Source: Diphasiastrum complanatum (taxonomy: Eukaryota; Streptophyta; Lycopodiopsida; Lycopodiales; Lycopodiaceae). From it: a stretch of 62,000 nucleotides of DNA. This document shows, in pieces, positions 54,240-62,000 of this stretch. Location of the stretch: contig CM055102.1 of the NCBI GenBank assembly GCA_029204225.1, positions 46,454,998 through 46,516,997 on the forward strand, written 5' to 3'. The notes under the pieces are model-generated. The model searched no databases and was not told where the DNA came from. It saw nothing but the letters and a program-made list of their open reading frames with translations. Every line of letters begins with the position of its first letter. The stretch's first letter is position 1. The position numbers were made by a program, and so were the translations under genes.

Positions 54240-55574
54240 CTAGCTCTGGGAACGGCTAGGGGTGCCAGCAACAAATTGTATCTGACCATCTCGAAATATG
54301 ACTCGTCTACCAGTCTCTCGAGCCGCCTGGAAGGCTTTACGCCTCCCTTCAACCTGGATGTAGGTAAGATCGTCATCCATAAATATGGCAGTGCCACGTA
54401 ACTGGGCTCTACAGCGTAAGGCCTCTCTGCAGCTGTCTAGGGATGTGAAGCGGTTGATCAGTGTAGCTGCATCCCTGGTGGTCCTCCAAGTTGTATCGAG
54501 TCCATCTGTCACATGCCCTAGAGTGGTCTCGAGAAAACTCGTAGCTTCGGCCATGGCATCCTGTGTGTCCGGTATCCCACGAACCCTGATGTTATGAGCT
54601 TTTTGCTCCCTTGACCGCTCTTCCGAAATGATGGCTGAGATAACTGAGGAAATGGGGGCGCTAGGTTTGGTGCCTTTCTTCAAGACTGCTGCCCATGAAT
54701 CTTTATGCTGTTCAATTTTGTGTTCGAGCTCCCGTATCATGGTGGTGTGCGTTTCCGAGGCTGCAACTTGCCTATTGTTAATCACGTGCTCCAATGAGGC
54801 GACTTTAGACTGCAACAGGTTCTTTTCCTTTACTAAGGAGACCACTACTTCTTTCAACTGTGTAAGTTCTTGCTTCAAGAACTGGAAATCTGCTCTCATT
54901 TGGTCAGCTTCCCAAGAGGAAAAGAGTTCAACTGATTTGGAGGGAGTGTAGGGAATGGGTGCGGTGGCAGGAGCTGTGGATTGGTGTGAGGATAGTGCGG
55001 AAGAGGAGGATGAAAGAGAGAGGGGAGCAGTAGTGAGAGAAGGAGTGAAAGAAGAAGAAGAAGAAGAAGAGAAGAGGGACAAGGTGGAGGGGGGTGCCAG
55101 GGACAAGGTGGAGGGGGGTGCCATGTCAGCTGCAACAGCAGGCATCTCATCAGCGAGGGTGCCATTTTTGGCAGAAGCATCGTTCTTGGCAGCCGCAACA
55201 AGGAGTACTGTTGAGGTGGCAGCAACGGCGTGGAGGGAGATGGGTGAGGTAGCGAGGGGGGGAAGTGAAATAGCAGCGAGTGAGGGGGTGGGTGAGGTAT
55301 CAGTGAGGGAGGGGGTGGGTGATGTAGCGAGGGAAGCAGCGAGGGGGATGGGTGATATAGCAGCGAGGGGGTGGGGGGTGGGGGATGTAACAAGAGGGGT
55401 GGGTGAGGAGATGGGTGAGGTAGCGAGGGGGATGGGTGACGTAGTGGGTGGTGTAGTAGCGAGGGAGGTGGTGGGTGAGGTAGCGAGGGAGGTGAGTGAG
55501 GTAGCGGGGGGAGGGGGTGAGGTAGAAGGGCGAGGGGGTAGGACCGTCCTACGGGCAGCACGAGGAGGGGCCAT
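54240..55574 (-). CDS. LINE ORF1 protein (copy A), intact
   Basis: An open frame of 444 codons starting MAPPRAARRTVLPPRPS. N-terminal half: Ser/Thr/Pro/Leu-Ala repeats (ATSPT, LATSP types) from a minisatellite. Middle: a coiled-coil-like region (DFQFLKQELTQLKEVVVSLV, EKNLLQSKVASLE). C-terminal third: a conserved domain with AHNIRVRGIPDTQDAMAEAT and RRVIFRDGQIQF, similar in layout to the RNA-recognition ORF1p of L1-type elements. Expected role: RNA-binding particle protein. The C-terminal part matches copy B strongly (59,700-60,245). The stop at 54,240 is close to the endonuclease start of ORF2. Confidence 0.82.
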   Translation of the reverse strand: MAPPRAARRTVLPPRPSTSPPPPATSLTSLATSPTTSLATTPPTTSPIPLATSPISSPTPLVTSPTPHPLAAISPIPLAASLATSPTPSLTDTSPTPSLAAISLPPLATSPISLHAVAATSTVLLVAAAKNDASAKNGTLADEMPAVAADMAPPSTLSLAPPSTLSLFSSSSSSSFTPSLTTAPLSLSSSSSALSSHQSTAPATAPIPYTPSKSVELFSSWEADQMRADFQFLKQELTQLKEVVVSLVKEKNLLQSKVASLEHVINNRQVAASETHTTMIRELEHKIEQHKDSWAAVLKKGTKPSAPISSVISAIISEERSREQKAHNIRVRGIPDTQDAMAEATSFLETTLGHVTDGLDTTWRTTRDAATLINRFTSLDSCREALRCRAQLRGTAIFMDDDLTYIQVEGRRKAFQAARETGRRVIFRDGQIQFVAGTPSRSQS

Positions 55575-55735
55575 GGAGGGAGATGGCTGACAGCGATGGA
55601 TGAAGGGCTGGCAACGGTGGACAGGTGGACAGGATGAACGCGATGGACAGGGTGGAGGTGGAGGATCAACTATGGACAGGGTGAAGGTGGAGGTTCAGCG
55701 GAGAGAGCCACCATCGCGATCAGCACCATCCATCG

Positions 55736-55740
<5 letters not shown>

Positions 55741-55812
<72 letters not shown>
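55741..55812. repeat. (GA)36 microsatellite = LINE B tail
   Basis: It separates the LINE B 3' UTR (AAAGCTTTATTAATGTC on plus) from the LINE A 5' UTR (ATCCATCGTGATG). Confidence 0.93.
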
Positions 55813-55817
<5 letters not shown>

Positions 55818-56002
55818 TTTATTAATGTCTTTTCCATGCCAAAAGGCATATAAGACTAATGAAGTACATGTCAAGTATGTGGTAACCATGGGAGCGTATA
55901 AAAACGTCTCCAAATTGTAGTAAAGAAAAACATCTAGTGCAAACTAAAATAGACATGTATGCGAGTGTGCACATAGTAATCATATGTATCTATGGTAGGA
56001 TG

Positions 56003-59000
56003 TCAAGGCTGTGCTGCTGCTGCTGTGCTAATGCTGTAAAAAGATGTGATGCAAGCCACATAATGGGAAAGCGCTGGAGCCTGTCGGCGTCGTCTGTGAG
56101 CATGAGCACATGCATGTGTAATAGTAGTAGTACGCCTTTGTGTAGGATGTCTGGTATTCCTGGTAGTAGCATGATGGGGGGTACACTGTCTCTGATCTCT
56201 ATGAGCATGAGAGCGGCCATCATCCTTGTCGTCGTCATAATTGTAATCCTCATCCTCGGGAACTAAATCACGTGATCTCCGCCTAGTAAAGAACGAAGTA
56301 ATCAATGGCTGTGAGGTAAAATGTTGGGGTGTCTCGTATAAATCTCTCCATAGTATGGACATCTCGCGTACCATCAGAGCGACACATCGTGGGTCCTCAT
56401 AAGCTATGAGAGAGAGTAGAGTCGTAGCCATCCCTCGAATCAGGCAATATTATCGCCCTTTGATCTCATAATATACAGGGCACCTAAAGATAAAGTGCTC
56501 CTCAAACTCCACCTCACCTAGAGAACATAACTGACAAATCCGCTCCTCTCTGGGAATACCATGGAACCTCCCAATCTCAAGAGCTAGCTGATGAGAGGAC
56601 ACCCTGAGCTGCCCCAACGTGAATCTGAGGCAATGTGACAGTCCCGAGTCCAAATAGCATGGCATGACCGGGGTCCCCGATGCATCTAGCTCCAAGAAAT
56701 GAGTTCGGCAGAAAGCTGGCTTAACCCCTAACTGGTTACGCCAAGTCCGCTCTAGATATGTGCGATAGAGGAAGCGTCTGATATACTGATGTGTGCCTAA
56801 GGGGAGCTCTGTGATGGAGATGCCAAATGACGCAAGTAGGAGGTGAGAGGCCTGAGAGAACCATGATAACCTGTAGCCCTGATCGTGAAGACGCTGTGAA
56901 GAGGATAGTGCAACCTGTATGTATTGCCTGTCTATCTCTAGTAACGCCTGTATCCTCTGTATATAGGTGATGATCTGAAGAGCTGCCTCGATCTGTATAG
57001 GTGGAACTGCAAACTCGGCCAGGAGAATCTCATGTGGAATAGAAGGCTTCACTCGAATCAACCGAGCTAGCATGGTGGTCTGTAATCGTGAGAGACTGGC
57101 CCAGTGTGAAGAAGGGAGACCTGTACGCCATGTCTCTGCCGCATATAAAGCCGTGGGAGTAACAATGGTATCAAAGAGGCGACACTTACTGCGAGCATCC
57201 TGGATGGACTTCCGGAAGCAAAATCGCTCTAGCTGAACAAGGGAAGCATGTCCCTTCCCCAGTCGAGTGGTAGTAGCCTGTCTCAATCACCATCAATAGA
57301 TGCTTTTACATGTTGCTCCATTGGTGTCTCAATGCCTTCACAATTCTTCATTCCAACCCACCCAAAGTAAGCTCCTGTCGCTACATGAATGCTCTCGAAG
57401 TGTTGAAGACCATAACCTTGGTCTTCCCAATGTTCACCCCTAGGCCCCATCTGGTACAAAACTCATGCAAGCAATCCAACTGTCGTTGTAGACCCTCTCT
57501 GGTCGGTGAGACCAATACCACATCATCGGCATAAAGGAGGATAGCAATCAAGATGTCACCAAGCCTGCAGCCAGGACCACCACCCTGTGTAATGACTCTC
57601 TCCAACTCATCAATATACAAGCCAAAGAGGACCGGTGAGAGGGAACGACCCTGCTTCACCCCAATAGTGCTCCAGACGTGATCAGATATGCCACTGCTAT
57701 GTCGGAAACAGCCCAGGAAACTCTCATAAAGTGCCATCACAGCAAGAACAATGTCGATGGAGAAGCCGAGGTCTCGAAGTCTCTGGATGAGCAATGAGCG
57801 AGGAACAGAATCAAAGGCTTTTCTGAAGTCCACAAAACAACAATAAACCCTCTCTCTCCTGTGCTTAGCCTCCTCAATCAAGGCAAGCATTGTGAACATG
57901 TGATCAACAGTAGAATAATGGGCTCGAAAACCAGCCTGACCCATGGCATGTAGTCTCCTAGTCTCCGCCTCTGAGCTCACAACAGACTGTAATATAGTAC
58001 CATATAGTTTTGCCAGGACATGCCCAATCATTATGGTGCGGTAGTTACACAGAATCATGGGGTCACCATTCTTATGGATGGGGTGGATAATGTTAGTGCA
58101 CCAGGAGGATGGGAAACCGGAAACAATTGCAGAGTTAAGAAGGGTGGCAATAGTGGGGGCGAGTAAGTCGGAGGCATGGGAAAGGAGTTCAGATTCAAGG
58201 TCTTCGATGTCTCTGGCCCTATGGGACTTCATCTTCTTAATGGCTGCAAGTACCATGTCAGATTTGAAGAAGGAGAACTTAGATGGATATGGAGATAGGT
58301 GAGTCGGTAGGGACCGTGTACAGGCTAGTAGCATAATCAGTCCAAATGCGGAGGTCCTCCAGGAGAGGTGGTGGAGAGCGAGGAATGAACTCACGCCAGA
58401 AAGCGCCCGAAGAAGAGCTGAAAATAAAGTCAATGAGGCGTTTCCCTTCAGAATCATCATGGGAATGCTTCTTATGGCGGAGAGCACGATGCTAGGAGCG
58501 TCGGGAAGATCGAAGCAGATGTGGGGCGTGGATGCGTGAGTAGGTTACTGACTGATGGAGAGAACGGCACTCGGTATCATACCAAGGAGGGTGTAGTGAT
58601 CGAGGTGTGCGTCGGGTCTTTCTGGGGTGGGGTTTTGGGGGGAGGGTTAATGATGCGGCCGTGTGGAGAGAGGTGGTGAGAAAATCAGCTTGGGTGTCGA
58701 CTGGACTGTCATGAGGAAAGGAGTGTAGAAGTGAAGCCAAGGACTGCTGGTATAGTGGCATGTAAGTGGGATCAAATGTGTACGTGGGTGCTCAGGTAAG
58801 CATGGGTAGTGTAGGTGAATGAGTGGGTGGAAAGCGGCCGATGTCGGAGGAGAGAAATGAGTGATCAGAAAGGGTGGTGCGGAAAACATGGAAGTTAGAA
58901 ACTGCGGGTACAAAGGATGGTGACCCCATGAGATAGTCAACGACATTATGTCCTCCACTATGAGGGTGGCATGTATAATTGTCTGAATGTGGCCAGCAGG

Positions 59001-59650
59001 GTAAGCCATTATAAATGGCTAGCTCATGTGCCTCTCCAAACTGCAATAAGTGCTCACCATATGAAGTAGTAGGTCCCAAACTGTCCGCGGAGGTCCTGGT
59101 AACTCCAAGCATATCATTGTCCAGGGCACGAACACGTAGCTGATCAGTGATGTCGAAGAACTCTGTCTGTCATGAAGATGTCCGGGCATTAAAATCCCCT
59201 GTGAGGAGAATATGCCCCCCCGCTAGGAGAATCTGATAATATCTGGTGAGAGGTCCTGATATGGAGATCCAATACCCTCAGCAAAAGACGAGGACTCTAG
59301 TGGAAAGTAATATGCTGCAATAAAAAGATCTCTATCCAAGCCAATATCCTGACCCACGATGTGAGTCCATATGTAGCGGGCCTGCTTGTCATGTCAGATG
59401 AAGTCAATACTCGAATGAAGAGCCTCTCTATACAAGCAGGCGACCCCACCTGAACCTCGTCCACTACCAGATCTAGTCTTCAGAATACTGAGTCCCATTT
59501 ATATCCAGGAAAAGAAGGAAGTCCTCGCTCTGGGCTCTCGTGTGTCTCCATGAAGAATAATATATCTTTGCCTGTAATAAAATTAACAAGGTCCCCTGCT
59601 GCAGAAGATGAGTGTATGCCAGCACAATTCCACACTCCAATCCGAAGGTG
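56003..59650 (-). pseudogene. LINE ORF2 (copy B), YADD retained
   Basis: Endonuclease: LRIGVWNCAGIHSSSAAGD, FFMETHESPERGLP, then frame breaks; HPHSGGHNVVDYLMGSPSF and SDHSFLS at 59,010-58,840. Reverse transcriptase (58,487-57,381): HPIHKNGDPMILCNYRTIMI, GFRAHYSTVDHMFTM, FVDFRKAFDSVPRS, GVKQGRSLSPVLFGLY and the catalytic LLYADDVVLVSP. At 57,363-57,285 a 79-bp copia fragment replaces LINE sequence. The thumb and C-terminus resume at 57,284 (RQATTTRLGKGHASLVQLER), with the finger REERICQLC...EEHFIFRCPVYYEI. The C-terminal end (56,431-56,003) has ETPQHFTSQPLITSFFTRRR, an acidic stretch and a second CITSFYSIS. It is inactive because of frameshifts. Confidence 0.9.
57285..57363 (-). mobile_element. 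79-bp copia reverse transcriptase patch in LINE B
   Basis: The minus strand encodes MKNCEGIETPMEQHVKAS, the copia connection segment also seen in the first element as SKSIDTPMEQIVKD. It replaces about 75 bp of LINE sequence (51,817-51,891 in copy A), with LINE sequence continuing exactly on both sides. Confidence 0.85.
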
Positions 59651-59699
59651 GTGTGGATGGGGTCCCGGGGTGCTCCTACCCTCGAGCACCCCCAAATCC

Positions 59700-60983
59700 C
59701 TAGCACTGGGATCTACTAGGTGCACTATCAAGAAAGCGCACTCGTCCATCTCGGTAAATGACTCGTCTGCCAGACTCACGGGCTGCCTGAAAGGCCTTAC
59801 GCCTCTCCTCCACCTGGATATGTGTATGGTCGTCATCCATATAGATAGTGGTGCCACGAAGCTTAGCTCTGCACCACAAAGCATCTCGGCGACTCTCTAG
59901 AGAAGTGAAACGGATAATGAGTGTAGCTGCATCTCTGGTGGTCCTCCACGTTGTATCTAGCCCATCTATCATATGTCCTAGAGTGGTCTCAAGTAATCTC
60001 GTGGCTTCGGCAATGGCATCCTGTGTGTCCGGTATCCCACGAACCCTGATGTTGTGGGCCTTTTGCTCCCTTGACCTCTCTTCCGAAATGGTGGCTGAGA
60101 TGACGGAGGAGATGGGGGCGCTAGGCTTGGTGCCTTTCTGCAAGACTGCTGCCCATGAATCTTTGTGCTGCTCAATTTTACTCTCAAGCTCCTTTATCAT
60201 GGTGGTGGTCGATTCCGAGGCTACAGCCTGCTTAGTCTTGATCACCTGCTCTAACGACGCGACATTCCTTTCAGTTGTGACAGTTCATGCTTCAAAAGCT
60301 GGAAATCGGCTTTCATTTGGTCAACCTCCCAGGAGGAAAATAGTTCAGTTGATTTCGAGGGAGTGTATGGGATGGGTACCACAGATTGGGGAGTTGTGGG
60401 TTTCTTGGGAAATGGGGATAGGAAGGAGGCTGGTAGGGATGGCCAGAGCAATAGGGTGGGAGATCAATGGAGGCGAGGAAGAGGCAGAAGAAGAAGAAGA
60501 TGAAACAAAGGGAGGAACATCAGAAGAGAGAGAAGAAGAGAAGGAAGAGAGTGAGAGTGGGGAAGAAGAAGAAGAAGAAGAGGGTGCCACATCATCTGTA
60601 GGCAGTGAGGGCAAATCTGAGGAAAGATCTGAGGACAGTGGGGGAGGGCACAACAGTAGGCAGCGAGGGGTCTGATCCAGCAGCGAGGGTGGTAAGGGTG
60701 TTGTGGGCTTCAGCGAGGGAGGAGACAAAGATGGTTTTTACAGCGAGGGGGGTGCTACTTTCAGCGAGGGGGGTGCTGTTTCCAGCGATGGAGGAGTTGC
60801 TTTCAGCGAGGGGAGTGCTGTTTTCAGCGATGGAGGAGGTCTTTTCATCGATGGGGGGGTGCTAGTTTCAGCGATGGGAAGGGAGGAGATAATAGCAAGG
60901 GGGAAGCGGGTGGTCCAACGTGGAGGGAGAGAGGTTGGGGCGCGAGGGACAGCAGGAGCAGATCCGCGTGGAGCCATCTCCAA
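59700..60983 (-). pseudogene. LINE ORF1 (copy B), frameshifted
   Basis: The start is MEMAPRGSAPAVPRAP at 60,983, followed by a Pro/Ser/Leu repeat region made of PPSLKxA-like units (minisatellite with GCGAGGGGGGTGCT-type repeats on plus). Frames change near 60,740 and 60,450. The conserved C-terminal part, 60,245-59,700, is open: QHKDSWAAVLQKGTKPSAPI, HNIRVRGIPDTQDAIAEAT, GRRVIYRDGRVRF. The role is as for copy A. The N-terminal repeat differs in sequence from copy A. Confidence 0.82.
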
Positions 60984-61085
60984 GAGAGAGAGAGAGGTGC
61001 GTTGAGAGAGAGCTGAGAGGGGAGAGGTGCGAGAGAGCGCTGCGAGTGAGCCGAGAGCACAGGAGAGGAGAGGAGAGGAGATGTA

Positions 61086-61161
<76 letters not shown>

Positions 61162-61200
61162 AGAAGAAGAAGAAGAAGAAGAAGAAGAAAGAAAGAAAGA
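61086..61200. repeat. Compound (GT)n(GA)n(GAA)n(GAAA)n = LINE C tail
   Basis: A stepwise change of simple repeat from GT to GA to AAG to AAAG, ending at the LINE 3' UTR sequence TTTTATTAATGTC. Confidence 0.93.
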
Positions 61201-61390
61201 TTTTATTAATGTCTTTTCCATGCCAATAGGCATATAAGACGAAAAAGTACACGTCAAGAGTGTGGTACAGTAGGAGCGTGTGAAACGTCTCCGTAACAGA
61301 AAAGAAATGAAACGCCAACATACTATACTACGAACATGAAGTAGGTCTAAAAAACAAAGGTCTAATACTGCCAATAGGATAATGGTGGAG
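61201..61390 (-). mobile_element. LINE copy C, 3' end only
   Basis: The minus-strand 3' UTR matches copies A and B (GTCTTTTCCATGCCAATAGG on plus). No ORF2 is attached; the unit is 5'-truncated or interrupted near 61,390. Confidence 0.8.
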
Positions 61391-61399
61391 GGGAAGGAG

Positions 61400-62000
61400 A
61401 TTAGTTAGTGGAAACCCTTTTTCCACCCATTTGTACCCTTAAGATAGGAAAGCATTTAGTGCTTAACTCAGTTTTCAGTTTAAGATTAAGGCTAATTGTG
61501 AGAGTCACAGTAGAAGCCGAGCTTGGTGGTCGGAAAGCTCAATTGTCTATCAAATATAGACGAGGGAAATTCAGCACAGTAGCCCTTAGTAGAATGCCTA
61601 TGATAAACGAGTTGAGTTTTACTCAGATTCGTAGTGAGTTACTCGGGTCCTTGAGAGGGAAGTGCCAGCATGATGCATTCTTCTCTACTATCTGGAACTC
61701 AGTCCAGAGCAGACAGTTACAGACTCCGGAGCCAGTTCCCGGGGCTAGTGCCAGTTCATCCAAGAATACGGCAGCTTCCGTTGAGGATGATGATGAGTCC
61801 GAGTATACGTCAAATGACATTGAGGATTCAGAGCCTGTATTACCCAAGCAAACCCCAGCGGTTGAGGGTCAGTTGACTCAAGGATTCAAATGGAAGCAAT
61901 ATTCCATTCAGGATGAGTACTTGCTCTATAGAGATAGAGTATGTGTCCCCAATTCAGAGGATTATAGGCAGCAGGTCCTATATGAGTGTCATGACAATCC
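61400..62000 (+). pseudogene. Ty3/gypsy pol fragment, runs off window
   Basis: An RNase H/linker tail is visible at about 61,540-61,660: KYRRGKFSTVALSRMP (consensus-like VADALSR shortened), then INELSFTQIRSELLGSLRGK. An acidic Ser-rich linker follows (SSSKNTAASVEDDDESEYTS). The sequence resumes with QDEYLLYRDRVCVPNSEDYR and QQVLYECHDN, the segment just before the integrase zinc finger. One frame stays open from about 61,500 to the end. LTRs and the integrase core lie outside. Confidence 0.8.

Larger units (their letters stand above)
55741..61100 (-). mobile_element. LINE copy B, near full length
   Basis: It has the same order as copy A: 5' UTR (about 61,085-60,984), ORF1, ORF2, 3' UTR (about 56,000-55,815), (TC)n tail (55,812-55,741). 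Its tail touches the 5' UTR of copy A, and its 5' UTR touches the microsatellite tail of copy C. Confidence 0.88.

Noticed and set aside
54955-55590. Plus-strand 211-codon Gly/Val/Glu-rich frame
   Set aside because: Antisense shadow of the LINE ORF1 minisatellite region.

Overview
This window is plant nuclear DNA from a large, transposon-rich genome. Evidence: a spliced plant-type cyclin C gene, degraded Ty1/copia and Ty3/gypsy retrotransposons, two hAT DNA transposons, a non-LTR retrotransposon (LINE) array and long (CT/GA)n microsatellites. A fern or gymnosperm would fit the intron sizes, but the sequence alone does not settle the species.

The main host gene is on the minus strand. It is a cyclin C gene (regulatory subunit of the CDK8-type Mediator kinase), and I could read eight exons between 48,494 and 24,443. 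All phases agree and about 244 codons are open to the stop; only the first ~11 codons are missing. Its largest visible intron is 15.6 kb (28,185-43,814). It holds a 6.1-kb hAT transposon (28.4-34.6 kb), an internally deleted gypsy element (35.1-38.4 kb) and an internally deleted copia element (39.4-42 kb). A second host-gene fragment at 4.3-5.1 kb (plus strand) looks like the zinc-finger end of a plant RNA exonuclease; a 7-bp tandem duplication breaks it.

Layout: 0-2.1 kb, copia element (minus) with LTRs, primer-binding site and polypurine tract, inserted into a hAT copy (2.1-3.2 kb). 3.3-6.4 kb, microsatellites and the exonuclease-like fragment. 6.6-18.3 kb, scattered copia and gypsy remnants, LTR pieces with CCAAT-containing tandem repeats, and a probable SINE. 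18.3-24.4 kb, mostly unassignable sequence with a gag fragment. 24.4-48.5 kb, cyclin C. 48.6-49.1 kb, a tandem duplication ending in poly-C runs. 49.5-61.3 kb, four head-to-tail copies (two near full length) of one LINE on the minus strand, each ending in a (TC)n-type tail instead of poly(A). 61.4-62 kb, a gypsy pol fragment running off the right edge.

The most unusual items are the LINE array with microsatellite 3' tails; the 79-bp copia fragment that exactly replaces a piece of the LINE reverse transcriptase gene; PIP-box-like motifs at the LINE ORF2 C-terminus; the hAT element with an AT-hook ORF and a reverse-strand coiled-coil ORF; and the ~32-bp CCAAT repeat arrays shared by copia LTRs.
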